A stretch of 41,851 nucleotides of DNA, taken from the NCBI RefSeq assembly GCF_002860255.1, contig NZ_PGVE01000109.1:1-41851 (forward strand), given 5' to 3'. Of this stretch, positions 8,100-16,468 are shown one piece after another. Below the pieces are notes generated by a model. The model was not told where the DNA came from and searched no databases. It saw only the letters and a program-made list of their open reading frames with translations. The number at the start of each line of letters is the position of its first letter. Position 1 is the first letter of the stretch. The position numbers and the translations under genes are program-made. Source of the stretch: Neobacillus cucumis (GTDB lineage: Bacteria > Bacillota > Bacilli > Bacillales > Cytobacillaceae).

Positions 8100-8240
8100 C
8101 TCAAGGGTGGACGGCACATCTCCCAAGGAAAGGGGGTGATGCTTTTGACAGTTTTTCAGGCATTGATGTTTAGCTTATCATTTGCTAGTCTCATTGTCAC
8201 GGTTCTGTCTTTCCACAAAAAAAAATAATCCACCCTTGAG
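8100..8240 (+). repeat. Long-range inverted repeat bracketing the toxin ORF
   Basis: CTCAAGGGTGG at 8100-8110 in the leader is perfectly complementary to CCACCCTTGAG at 8230-8240, just after the toxin stop codon. In BsrG- and TxpA-type mRNAs 5'-3' pairing of this kind limits ribosome loading; the same role is inferred here. The 3' arm overlaps the hairpin arm 8227-8234 used on the opposite strand by the antisense RNA terminator. Confidence 0.7.
8145..8228 (+). CDS. Type I toxin, short holin-like membrane peptide
   Basis: A 27-residue peptide from TTG at 8145 (29 from ATG at 8139). It begins M-TVFQALMFSLSF, continues as one hydrophobic helix and ends in HKKK. This is the pattern of the 'putative holin-like toxin' family of Bacillaceae type I systems (TxpA, BsrG relatives), whose members often start MTVFE/Q-ALM and damage the membrane. 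The GGGGGTGATG ribosome site is close to the ATG but about eight bases from the TTG; the TTG also gives the family-typical N-terminus. It has its own promoter and terminator, an mRNA end-to-end pairing, and an apparent antisense RNA. Too short for routine gene callers. Confidence 0.75.
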   Translation: MTVFQALMFSLSFASLIVTVLSFHKKK

Positions 8241-8362
8241 CCGGCAAGCAGAAGCGGTGGATTAGTGCCCGTAATGCCGATCCCAAAAAAGGGAAACAGC
8301 TATTGCATGACCGAGCCATTTTTTTCGCCTTGCTCGGTCTTTTTTACTATACGATTATCTAT
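8217..8362 (-). ncRNA. Candidate antisense antitoxin RNA
   Basis: On the minus strand a TATAAT box lies at 8374-8369, pointing at the toxin, with a poor -35. About 105 nt further, the minus strand reads AATCCACC...GGTGGATT (plus-strand arms 8256-8263 and 8227-8234) and then nine T (8225-8217), a good intrinsic terminator. The resulting RNA of about 145 nt would cover the toxin mRNA 3' end and its last codons, as in the bsrG/SR4 and txpA/RatA pairs. Promoter strength is the weak point. Confidence 0.55.
8309..8346 (+). terminator. Terminator of the toxin mRNA
   Basis: GACCGAGC (8309-8316) pairs with GCTCGGTC (8332-8339), followed by a T run. Confidence 0.85.
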
Positions 8363-8420
8363 ACTCACATTATACATAACTTTAAGGAAAAAAGAAAATC
8401 AAATTTATCATGGAGGGAAG

Positions 8421-11000
8421 ATGATGAATAGATTAACTGCTATTTACCCTCAAGCCATCGAACAGACAAAAGTAAAAGTATTTGAAGATATTGATCGATA
8501 CCTAGAAACAAAAGAATCACTGCCATCTTTTGAAGAGTATCTAGCTGACCGTGGTCATTATAGTGAGCAGATATGGATAAATGTCTGGTTGAACAAAGTA
8601 ACAAACGATGTACCTAAGAACGAAAAGAAACAATTTTTAAGTGAACAAGGGTATGAAGTTCAAGGTATTGATCGTAAGCTGCTTAATAAACTTTTCAGAG
8701 ATGAAATGCGAACCTATTTGCCATTCGATGCAATGGAATGGATTCGAGAACAATTCGAAGGTAAGAAAGATATATGGACGCAACGGTATCATGAGGCTAA
8801 GGAGAATTTCGTAAAACGGGAAGAACAGAATAAACTGGAAGCTCAAAAGCGGTTAATCCAAATAGAAATAGAGGATACTGCCGTTGGGATACTGGAAGAA
8901 CAATATGAAATCTTCTATTTATACGTTCGAAATTTTGTCGCCAAACAGCTGGATGCCGACATAAAAAATAACATAAAATTTCAATCCGTTGATACCTTTG
9001 CTCTTGAGGAAAAATTAGTCGGCCAGGGAGCATTTAATCCATCTGCCTATACAACAGTGGCTAGCTTTTTTGAGGAATTGACAGGTGATATCCATAAAAC
9101 CCTCCACTGGGGAAGGAACTTTTATGAATATCAAACCTATTTCTTTGTCTATGAAAGTCTAATTTCCGATTACTTATCTGAGCTTATCCCCAAAAAAGTA
9201 CTGGAACAACTCCCAAATGAATTAAAGAAAGATTTTTATGGAACCTTTCATGAAGAATTATCAGTATCCTTTGTGAAAGGGAGTATCACACAGCCTTTAT
9301 ATGATGTAGAGAGTTATTTTATTGAAGATATACAACAAGAATACCTTACAGATTTAATTAAATTAGCGGAGATTCCTTTTGATGTGGATGAACATAGGAA
9401 GATCTTTGAAAAAGATTTTCAGGAACGTGATATAAAGAAAAAAGCAGAAGAGGAAGAACTGCAGCGGAAAAAAGAAGCAGAAGAACGGATGATGAGGGAT
9501 ATCTTTGGTGAAGAATACGACCCTTCCTTACGAAGGAATGTTCGGTATGTTTTGCATATTGGCGAAACCAATACGGGCAAAACCCATCATGCACTTGAAA
9601 AAATGAAGGAGGCTGCTACTGGTATATATTTAGCACCGCTTCGTCTTCTAGCGCTTGAAGTTTATGATAAATTAAATGCTGAAGGAATCCCTTGTTCATT
9701 GAAAACAGGAGAAGAAGAAAAAATCGTATCTAATGCCCAGCATATTTCTTGTACCGTCGAGATGTTTCATGAAAAAGAATCCTATGAGGTCGTGGTTATT
9801 GACGAAGCGCAAATGTTAACAGATAAAGACCGCGGGTTCTCTTGGTATAAAGCTATAACGAAGGCTAACGCAAGGGAAGTTCATATTATTGGCAGCCGAA
9901 ATTCAAAAACCATGGTACTGCAGTTACTGGGTGATTCTGATATTGAAATTCATGAATATAGCCGTGACACACCACTCGAGGTAGAAAAGAAAGAATTCAA
10001 CATCAAGCATGTTAAAAAAGGGGATGCCTTGATCTGTTTTTCGAGGAGACGTGTACTCGAAACTGCCTCAAGGCTCCAAAATGATGGACATTCTGTCAGT
10101 ATGATATACGGGAGCATGCCTCCAGAAACGAGGAAAAAACAGATTGAGCAATTTAATAGTGGCAAGACCAAGGTAATAGTGGCAACAGATGCCATCGGTA
10201 TGGGTTTAAACCTGCCGATCCGCCGGATTGTTTTTCTTGAAAATGACAAGTTTGATGGAACAAGAAGACGATTGTTAACATCCCAGGAAGTGAAACAAAT
10301 TGCTGGTCGTGCGGGTCGAAAAGGCATTTATGATATCGGTAGAGTTGCTTTCACGAGTGATATTAAAAAGATGCGAATGCTGCTGGAGCAGGAGGATAAA
10401 CCTGTTCATACCTTTGCCATTGCTCCAACCAACTCGGTCTTTGAACGCTTCCAACGCTATTTTCATGACTTGGGGACCTTTTTTGAACTTTGGGATAAAT
10501 TTGAAAGTCCTAAGGGGACAAAAAAGGCATCTTTGTCAGAAGAAAAGTCGCTTTACCAACTGATTGCTGGAACTGAGGTGGAAGCACGCCTTTCATTAAT
10601 GGACCTTTATGGATTTTTACACCTGCCTTTTTCAAAAAATGAACCGATGTTAACCAGACAGTGGGAAGATACGATGTACGCCCTCATCCACGGACAGGAG
10701 CTGCCGGAACCGACTGTAAAGGACCGCAGCCTAGAGGATTTGGAACTTAGCTATAAAGCCATTGGGCTTCACCTTTTATTCTTATATCGGTTAGAAGAGC
10801 GAACAGAAGCTATCTATTGGGAACGACTACGCGAAGAGGTAAGTGACCGGGTTCAAGACCGTTTGAAAACCGATATTAGAAAATTTGTTAAAAAATGCAA
10901 ATCTTGTGGAAAGAAACTGCCTTGGGATCATGCTTTTCCGACCTGTGATGCCTGTCATGCAGCAAAGTATAAGAGATATCGATATGGTGATGATTTTTAA
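8421..11000 (+). CDS. SUV3-like DExH-box RNA helicase with zinc ribbon
   Basis: 859 residues from ATG at 8421, chosen because GGAGGG at 8412-8417 sits just ahead; the reading frame is open further upstream but runs through the toxin terminator. The N-terminal 375 residues are helical, with a charged coiled coil near 335-355 (KKKAEEEELQRKKEAEE). The helicase core has GETNTGKT (381-388), DEAQ (461-464) and QIAGRAGR (626-633), the layout of the mitochondrial degradosome helicase SUV3. The C-terminus ends in a C2-C2 zinc ribbon (Cys826, 829, 842, 845). SUV3 unwinds RNA for degradation; a bacterial role in RNA turnover is inferred, not shown. Monocistronic with a terminator behind. Confidence 0.88.
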   Translation: MMNRLTAIYPQAIEQTKVKVFEDIDRYLETKESLPSFEEYLADRGHYSEQIWINVWLNKVTNDVPKNEKKQFLSEQGYEVQGIDRKLLNKLFRDEMRTYLPFDAMEWIREQFEGKKDIWTQRYHEAKENFVKREEQNKLEAQKRLIQIEIEDTAVGILEEQYEIFYLYVRNFVAKQLDADIKNNIKFQSVDTFALEEKLVGQGAFNPSAYTTVASFFEELTGDIHKTLHWGRNFYEYQTYFFVYESLISDYLSELIPKKVLEQLPNELKKDFYGTFHEELSVSFVKGSITQPLYDVESYFIEDIQQEYLTDLIKLAEIPFDVDEHRKIFEKDFQERDIKKKAEEEELQRKKEAEERMMRDIFGEEYDPSLRRNVRYVLHIGETNTGKTHHALEKMKEAATGIYLAPLRLLALEVYDKLNAEGIPCSLKTGEEEKIVSNAQHISCTVEMFHEKESYEVVVIDEAQMLTDKDRGFSWYKAITKANAREVHIIGSRNSKTMVLQLLGDSDIEIHEYSRDTPLEVEKKEFNIKHVKKGDALICFSRRRVLETASRLQNDGHSVSMIYGSMPPETRKKQIEQFNSGKTKVIVATDAIGMGLNLPIRRIVFLENDKFDGTRRRLLTSQEVKQIAGRAGRKGIYDIGRVAFTSDIKKMRMLLEQEDKPVHTFAIAPTNSVFERFQRYFHDLGTFFELWDKFESPKGTKKASLSEEKSLYQLIAGTEVEARLSLMDLYGFLHLPFSKNEPMLTRQWEDTMYALIHGQELPEPTVKDRSLEDLELSYKAIGLHLLFLYRLEERTEAIYWERLREEVSDRVQDRLKTDIRKFVKKCKSCGKKLPWDHAFPTCDACHAAKYKRYRYGDDF

Positions 11001-11017
11001 TAATGATTTTGTTTAGA

Positions 11018-11040
11018 AAGGCCTAACTTGGGCCTTTTTT
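11018..11040 (+). terminator. Terminator after the helicase gene
   Basis: AAGGCC / GGCCTT hairpin with loop TAACTTG, then six T. Confidence 0.8.
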
Positions 11041-11208
11041 ATCGTAGTGACGACAGTGGAACACCTCCTGAATCAGGTATTCAATAAATAGACATTAAAT
11101 AAAAGTAGTGATATTGATGGACCCGCATTCTTTTCGATTTCAGCTTTTTTGTCATAAACTGTAAAGAATGGGACAAACTCATAAGAAAAAGGGAAGGCTG
11201 GAACCGGA

Positions 11209-12681
11209 TTGATTAAATTTAGTAAAGCTTTCATTCTTATATTATTTACAGTGGCTTGCGCCTTTTCTCTACCATATTTACCTGTGGAGGCAATGAGCGG
11301 GTCAGAGAGTATGACTCCGCAGCTCAATCAAATAGTTATAAGGGAACCGGCATTACAAGGAGCGATCGCCGGAATAAGTGTCAGGTCTGCTGTAGATGGT
11401 GCAATTCTTTATAATTATCAGGGGGATGTCCGTTTACGTCCCGCCTCTAACATGAAACTGTTGACTGCTGCAGCGGCACTCAATGTCTTAGGAGAAGATT
11501 ATACATTTAAAACGGAAGTACATACAAATGCATCAGAGATAAAGAAAACGATTCAAGGGAACCTTTTTTTAAAAGGAAATGGGGACCCGACCTTACTTAA
11601 AGCCGATTTCGATACCATGGCAATGGCCATTGAAAGACTCGGAATTAAGCGGATAAAAGGAGATTTGATAGCAGACGATTCCCGTTATGATCATGTGCGG
11701 TATTCACTAGATATGCCGTGGAGTGATGAAACCGCCTACTACGGTGCACAAATTTCTGCGCTGACAATGTCTCCTACCAAGGAATATGATTCAGGTTCCA
11801 TTAAAATTACGGTGAAGCCAGGAACAAAAATTGGTGAGAAGGTGGGTGTTTCTGTCACCCCAAAAACTAATTATGTAAGTATCATAAACCACGCCCGGAC
11901 GGTTGCTGAGGATGGCAAAAAAACCATTAAAATTGTACGGAAACACTCAAAAAATATTGTCACGATTAATGGGACTCTTCCTCTTAAGGCTAAAGAAACA
12001 AAGGAATGGATAGGTGTATGGGAGCCCGCTCGATATGCAGCCACCCTCTTTAGACAAGAATTAGAAAAACATGGGATTAAAGTATCAGGGAAGGTTAAAA
12101 CCGGTATTGTGCCTGCAAAGTCTAAAATATTAACGATACATCAGTCAATGCCTTTATCAGATATACTTGTACCCTTTATGAAGCTCAGTAATAATGTTCA
12201 TGCCGAAATGTTAGTTAAAGAAATGGGCAAGGTTAAAAAAGGGGAGGGCAGCTGGGATAAGGGATTAGAGGTCTTGAAGACAGAAGTAGCAAGGTTAGGT
12301 GTAAATCCTGAGACGATGGTCATAAGGGATGGTTCCGGCATCTCACATGTTGATTGCATTCCTGCCAATCAACTTTCTCAGCTATTATTTTTAGTCCAGA
12401 AGGAAAAATGGTTCCCGGTGTATTTAAATGCTCTTCCTGTTGCAGGAAATCCGGAAAAAATGGTTGGCGGTTCGTTAAGGAAACGTTTAAAGGGTCCGAG
12501 CACCGCTGGAAAAGTAAAAGCGAAGACAGGGACACTTTCAACGGTTACTTCGTTATCAGGATATGTCACAACGAAAAGTGGGCAAAAATTGATCTTTTCT
12601 ATTCTGTTGAATAATATGCTGGATGAAACAGAAGGGAAAAGAATTGAGGATCAGCTCGTGACTGTCCTAGCTAATCAGTGA
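11209..12681 (+). CDS. dacC: D-alanyl-D-alanine carboxypeptidase/endopeptidase (PBP4a type)
   Basis: Peptidase S13 penicillin-binding protein that trims or cleaves peptidoglycan stem peptides outside the membrane. 490 residues against 491 in B. subtilis DacC. The N-terminus is a signal peptide (hydrophobic stretch about 5-22). Catalytic motifs are S80-N-M-K83, S327-N-N329 and K439-T-G441. The start is TTG at 11209, 11 bases after GGGAAGG, and no better in-frame start precedes the signal sequence. The neighbours suggest no shared pathway; the next gene begins about 80 bases on and may be co-transcribed, as no terminator lies between. Confidence 0.93.
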   Translation: MIKFSKAFILILFTVACAFSLPYLPVEAMSGSESMTPQLNQIVIREPALQGAIAGISVRSAVDGAILYNYQGDVRLRPASNMKLLTAAAALNVLGEDYTFKTEVHTNASEIKKTIQGNLFLKGNGDPTLLKADFDTMAMAIERLGIKRIKGDLIADDSRYDHVRYSLDMPWSDETAYYGAQISALTMSPTKEYDSGSIKITVKPGTKIGEKVGVSVTPKTNYVSIINHARTVAEDGKKTIKIVRKHSKNIVTINGTLPLKAKETKEWIGVWEPARYAATLFRQELEKHGIKVSGKVKTGIVPAKSKILTIHQSMPLSDILVPFMKLSNNVHAEMLVKEMGKVKKGEGSWDKGLEVLKTEVARLGVNPETMVIRDGSGISHVDCIPANQLSQLLFLVQKEKWFPVYLNALPVAGNPEKMVGGSLRKRLKGPSTAGKVKAKTGTLSTVTSLSGYVTTKSGQKLIFSILLNNMLDETEGKRIEDQLVTVLANQ

Positions 12682-12707
12682 ATTTAACTGGAGGGTATCG
12701 TATAGTA

Positions 12708-12785
12708 ATGAATGATTTAGAAAAAATAAAAATTATTGTGTGGATGGGATGGGAAGGAATCAATGATTTTCGGAACTCATGTTAG
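12708..12785 (+). CDS. Possible 25-codon leader ORF overlapping the endonuclease IV start
   Basis: ATG at 12708 opens MNDLEKIKIIVW and stops at 12783-12785, 20 bases inside the next gene. GGAGGG at 12690-12695 is 12 bases upstream, a long spacing. The overlap would allow translational coupling. It may be chance; no family is recognised. Confidence 0.25.
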   Translation: MNDLEKIKIIVWMGWEGINDFRNSC

Positions 12786-13602
12786 TATTCGAAAAGGATA
12801 TTTAGGTGCAGCAAAACAGGCGGTTGCAAATCAAGCATCCGCTTTTCAATATTTTCCGAAAAACCCTAGAAGCCTTTCCATTAAGGATTTCGATCAAGAG
12901 GATGCCAATAACTGTAAGGAGTTTAGCCTTGAACATCAGATCTATTCTGTCGCTCATACACCGTATTCTACTAGCATCACTCCTTCTAAAGATAAGCAAG
13001 ACTTAACCATTGCTTCTATTCTGAATGATTTAGAAATTGCTGATGCCTGTGGCTCTATTGGCGTGGTTGTTCATTATGGCAATCAAATTAGTAAAACAGA
13101 CCCGCTAGCCAGTTATCATCTCATGTTAGAGGTACTTAATAGTGTACTTATTCAATGGAATGGGGATTGCCTGATACTTCTAGAAAATAATGCGGGGACG
13201 AAAGGTGCGCTTGGTATTACAATTGAAGAACTTGTTCAAATTCGTCATTTATGTGATTTTCCTGAAAAGATTGGTTTTTGCCTCGACACTTGCCATGCAT
13301 ATGCAAGTGGTCTTTGGAATGGCGAAAACACGGACGAGTTATTTGAAAAAGGAGACAGTCTGGGGTATTGGCCACAATTAAAGGTCATTCATTTAAATAA
13401 TTCAAAGTATCCAACTGGTTCTAAAAAGGATCGCCATGCCAATATCTTTAACAGCCATAATGGATATATTTTGGAGGATCACTTGAAAGCTTTTGTAAAG
13501 TCACCAATGTTGTCTGGAATCCCATTGATACTTGAGACACCCGATGATGAAGGGATTAGTCACAAAGAAGAAATCGTGATGCTCAAGCAAAAATGGGAAT
13601 AA
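12763..13602 (+). CDS. Endonuclease IV-like AP endonuclease (second Nfo type)
   Basis: 279 residues in the xylose-isomerase-like TIM barrel fold of deoxyribonuclease IV, which cuts DNA 5' of abasic sites using a trinuclear Zn centre. Zn-ligand motifs seen: HTPY, an LLENNAG strand with Glu, LDTCHAYASG, the HLNNS strand, DRHANI and LETP near the end. The N-terminus MIFGTHVSIRKGYLGAAK differs from the usual Bacillus Nfo (YqfS), so this is probably the paralogous subfamily. ATG at 12763 follows AAGGA closely; an in-frame ATG at 12736 is less likely. It pairs functionally with the Fpg-like glycosylase 10 kb upstream in base-excision repair. Confidence 0.87.
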   Translation: MIFGTHVSIRKGYLGAAKQAVANQASAFQYFPKNPRSLSIKDFDQEDANNCKEFSLEHQIYSVAHTPYSTSITPSKDKQDLTIASILNDLEIADACGSIGVVVHYGNQISKTDPLASYHLMLEVLNSVLIQWNGDCLILLENNAGTKGALGITIEELVQIRHLCDFPEKIGFCLDTCHAYASGLWNGENTDELFEKGDSLGYWPQLKVIHLNNSKYPTGSKKDRHANIFNSHNGYILEDHLKAFVKSPMLSGIPLILETPDDEGISHKEEIVMLKQKWE

Positions 13603-13691
13603 GAGTTTCTTGAAAATTTAGCATATTGAATTTACTATAAAAATAATGGGTATATAAAATAAATCAGCTTTATTATACGGGAGAATGGATT

Positions 13692-14414
13692 ATGAACAAA
13701 AAGCAGGGACCATTACTTTCGGAGCGTTTTGAAGTAGCTTTTAACCAGGTTCATGACGCCCTTAAGGATATTGTTCAAATAAATGATGAGAGATTCGTAG
13801 TTTTAGTGAAAGCCGGGGCTAAAAAATATCAAATGATTGATACGTTTAAAAAAGATTTAGAACAATATGCAAGACTTAGGAATGCCATTGTCCACGAGAA
13901 AATGGAGGTGGGGTTTTATATAGCGGAACCCAATGCTAAAGTGGTTCATCATATTGAAAAAATCGCCCATGTATTGAGCCGCCCAAATTACGCCCTAAGT
14001 ATAGCTTCAAGAAAAGTCATTTACTTTGATCATCAGGACAGCATCTTAAAAGTCATCGAGGCGATTAAGGAGTACAATTACTCTAAGTTCCCAATTTATC
14101 GAAATAGAAAATGTATTGGCCTTTTGACTGCGGGTGAAATCATGAGATGGATGGCACAAATCATGGAGAACGGAACGGTGAATTTCTCCAATATCCGCAT
14201 TGCTGACATCATGGATTCTGAAAAAGAACAACTGATTGAGGTTGTAGCGAAAGATATAAATATTTTTGAGATAGAAAATATTTTTGAAAAGGCCCATAAA
14301 AAGAAACGAAAAATCGAGGGTGTGATTATCACTGAAAATGGGAAAATGAATGAGGTTCCATTAGGGATAATCACAGCTTGGGATCTTATAGAAATTGATT
14401 ATACAGTTGAGTAG
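13692..14414 (+). CDS. HEPN-like domain fused to two CBS domains
   Basis: 240 residues. The first about 95 are helical and contain LRNAIVHEK with R63-N64-x-x-V-H68, the Rx4H signature of HEPN domains, many of which are metal-independent RNases in defence and toxin systems. Residues about 100-160 and 170-236 are two CBS repeats (YSKFPIYRN...GLLTAGEIMRW; GIITAWDLIEI), which bind adenine nucleotides. A ligand-gated RNA-binding or cleaving protein is an inference; the HEPN region could equally be non-catalytic. Ribosome site CGGGAGAA precedes ATG 13692. Single gene. Confidence 0.7.
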   Translation: MNKKQGPLLSERFEVAFNQVHDALKDIVQINDERFVVLVKAGAKKYQMIDTFKKDLEQYARLRNAIVHEKMEVGFYIAEPNAKVVHHIEKIAHVLSRPNYALSIASRKVIYFDHQDSILKVIEAIKEYNYSKFPIYRNRKCIGLLTAGEIMRWMAQIMENGTVNFSNIRIADIMDSEKEQLIEVVAKDINIFEIENIFEKAHKKKRKIEGVIITENGKMNEVPLGIITAWDLIEIDYTVE

Positions 14415-14459
14415 AGAAACAAGGAGAGAATGGAAGATGTTTTTTAGATTCTATAAATA

Positions 14460-14485
14460 AAACGCATGGAAAATTCCATGCGTTT
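14460..14485. terminator. Hairpin between convergent genes
   Basis: AAACGCATGGA / TCCATGCGTTT is an 11-bp perfect stem; the T run after it is broken (CGTTCTTATTTTT). It separates the CBS gene from the opposing acidic-protein gene. Confidence 0.6.
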
Positions 14486-14537
14486 CGTTCTTATTTTTAA
14501 AGCTGCTTCCTTTTTGTTTGTTATAAGGAGCCTTTTT

Positions 14538-15251
14538 TTAAAAATCAAACTCGCTTAATTGGTCCATGTGGCTGGCAATCATGGCGATTATAGTGGATGC
14601 TTCTTCCTTACTAAAAATAAAGTGAGATTCGTCCTTGATTAGTTCATCATCAGTGGTCCAAATCCGGTTTACCCTGCGCAGTACACCATCACCAGTCTCC
14701 TGAACAACCCCAAACTGGTAGGTGACTTCCACTTCGTCCTCGTGTTTAAAAGCCGTTACTTCAGGTGTAGACCATTCCACATCAATTTCCTCAAAAATAT
14801 CATCTTCATTGATTTGTTCTGCTTCATAATATTCTTCCTCTAAGTCGTCTTTATAGGTTTCGCAGTCTTCTTCGTCCAATCCTTCTGATTGCAAGTATAC
14901 ACCATCCTCGGCGTAGTGAGCTTCTCCATTGATATAATCATGAAGGCTTGTGTGTACTTCATCGATAATCTCCTCGATATCTGAAAGGATGATTTTCGCC
15001 GTGTGTCCACTGTCAACATCGAAGCTATCAACGTAAAACTCCTCGTTTTGAGGATCAAAGAAAAGTGTGCAGAAAAAATCTCGGTCTAGTTCTTCTGTGT
15101 CAACATCTTCAGTTTCAACAAAGAACTCAATTCGTGGATGTTTGGCAGCTCTTTCAATGGTCATCTGACCAACTTGATCATATTCTTCACAAATAGACTC
15201 TAGGTGATCTTGCAACTCAGCACAAACTCTGTCAAACCATTCTAACGACAT
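14538..15251 (-). CDS. Highly acidic protein of unknown function
   Basis: 237 residues from the ATG at 15251 (MSLEWFDRV); the frame stays open 17 codons further but GAGAGG lies just ahead of this region, so 15251 or the TTG at 15254 fit best. The sequence is strongly acidic, with a stretch near residues 125-165 made mostly of Glu, Asp and Tyr, no membrane segment and few Lys or Arg. It ends in a helix (SKEEASTIIAMIASHMDQL). I do not recognise the family. The opposing terminator-like hairpins on both sides mark it as monocistronic. Confidence 0.7.
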   Translation of the reverse strand: MSLEWFDRVCAELQDHLESICEEYDQVGQMTIERAAKHPRIEFFVETEDVDTEELDRDFFCTLFFDPQNEEFYVDSFDVDSGHTAKIILSDIEEIIDEVHTSLHDYINGEAHYAEDGVYLQSEGLDEEDCETYKDDLEEEYYEAEQINEDDIFEEIDVEWSTPEVTAFKHEDEVEVTYQFGVVQETGDGVLRRVNRIWTTDDELIKDESHFIFSKEEASTIIAMIASHMDQLSEFDF

Positions 15252-15669
15252 CAAACATCCCATCCTCTCAAGGTTATCGAGGTTATTATTTCCAGAATTC
15301 AACTATTTATGATTAATTTATCAGCAAAAAACTCACCTTGTTGGTGAATTTTTCTGTGTCAAGCGAACAGAAGAAGAGAAGGGGGGAGATCAATTGAAGA
15401 TATGGATTACCTAATTGAACAGGGATAAGATTAAAGTATAAATCTAAAATAATAAAACCAATGATTCCTTTAAATATGTATTTAATTGTGCTGCACACCC
15501 ATTATTAATATATAGAGAGACTAGTTCATTTTACCTTTTTTATAGGTGAAAACAACCAATTTTGATTAAATTGAAAAGTTTATCTTGTATAAGACGATGA
15601 GCACATTGAATGGGTTTTTCAATTCTTTATGATACTATGTACGAAACCAAAGAAAATAGAGGTGTCAAT
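15252..15669. other. Intergenic region with one hairpin
   Basis: About 420 bases with no convincing gene. TCACC/GGTGA (15333-15347) with A and T runs on either side could terminate in both directions. A six-codon ORF after a GGGGGGAG ribosome-like site near 15380 is too short to support. The region holds the divergent promoters of the acidic protein and the FrnE-like gene, which I cannot place exactly. Confidence 0.5.
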
Positions 15670-16392
15670 ATGAAAATTGAAGTTTGGTCGGACTATGTTT
15701 GTCCATTTTGCTATATAGGAAAACGCCGTTTAGAACTGGCGTTAGAACAATTTCCACATAAAGATCAGGTTGAGGTTGAACTTAAAGCCTTTGAACTTGA
15801 CCCAAATTCGCTTCCATTTAATGGGGAAAGTATTCATGAAGTACTTGCCAAAAAGTATGGAATGAGTGTTGATCAGGCGAAACAAGCCAATCAAAATGTA
15901 GGACTGCAGGCAGAGACCGTTGGCTTAACATACAATTTTGATGGAATGAAGCCTACGAATACATTTGATGCTCACCGCTTAGCTAAGTTTGCTAAGACTA
16001 AAGGTAAAGCAGCCACCGTCTCTGAAAAGCTATTACAAGCATATTTCATGGAGGGAAAACATATAGGGAATCATGACACATTAGCGGGCATTGCGGAAGA
16101 ATCGGGCTTGAACCGTCAAGAAGCGTTAAATGTTCTTCAAGACAATACCGCTTTTGCTAATGAAGTCCGGTCTGACGAGGCTATTGCACAGCAATATCAG
16201 ATTGGCGGGGTACCTTATTTTGTTATTAATTCAAAATATGCTATCTCCGGAGCACAGCCTCTTGAGACATTTATTGGTGCCTTACAAAAGGTTTGGGAGG
16301 AAGAAGCACCTAAACCGATGTTTCAGGATCTGTCAACTGAGCAGGACGTAAGCTGTGCAGATGGTAGCTGTGTTATCCCTGAAAAGGAATAA
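15670..16392 (+). CDS. FrnE/DsbA-family thiol oxidoreductase
   Basis: 240 residues with a thioredoxin-like fold and DsbA-type helical insertion. The redox motif CPFC is at Cys11-Cys14 and the cis-proline loop is GGVPYF. There is no signal peptide, so it acts in the cytoplasm, like FrnE/YwbO proteins. The extra C-terminal SCADGSC adds two more cysteines, a feature seen in some family members. The upstream in-frame ATG at 15610 is passed over because GAGGTG (15659-15664) lies just before ATG 15670. Substrate unknown; stress-related disulfide handling is an inference. Confidence 0.9.
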   Translation: MKIEVWSDYVCPFCYIGKRRLELALEQFPHKDQVEVELKAFELDPNSLPFNGESIHEVLAKKYGMSVDQAKQANQNVGLQAETVGLTYNFDGMKPTNTFDAHRLAKFAKTKGKAATVSEKLLQAYFMEGKHIGNHDTLAGIAEESGLNRQEALNVLQDNTAFANEVRSDEAIAQQYQIGGVPYFVINSKYAISGAQPLETFIGALQKVWEEEAPKPMFQDLSTEQDVSCADGSCVIPEKE

Positions 16393-16410
16393 GGTAGATT
16401 AAAGTCAATA

Positions 16411-16454
16411 GATAAAAATGGGAAAGGCTCATTAGATCCTTTCCCCATTTTTAT
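16411..16454. terminator. Bidirectional terminator
   Basis: TAAAAATGGGAAAGG pairs with CCTTTCCCCATTTTTA around a 10-nt loop (one bulged C). It serves the FrnE-like gene and the convergent small gene. Confidence 0.85.
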
Positions 16455-16468
16455 TAGTTATACCTCAT

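Noticed and set aside
14431..14460. Tiny ORFs behind AAGGAG after the HEPN-CBS gene
   Set aside because: Only five to seven codons; likely remnant sequence before the terminator.
15380..15412. Six-codon ORF behind a GGGGGGAG site
   Set aside because: Too short to support and no sign of a regulatory structure after it.
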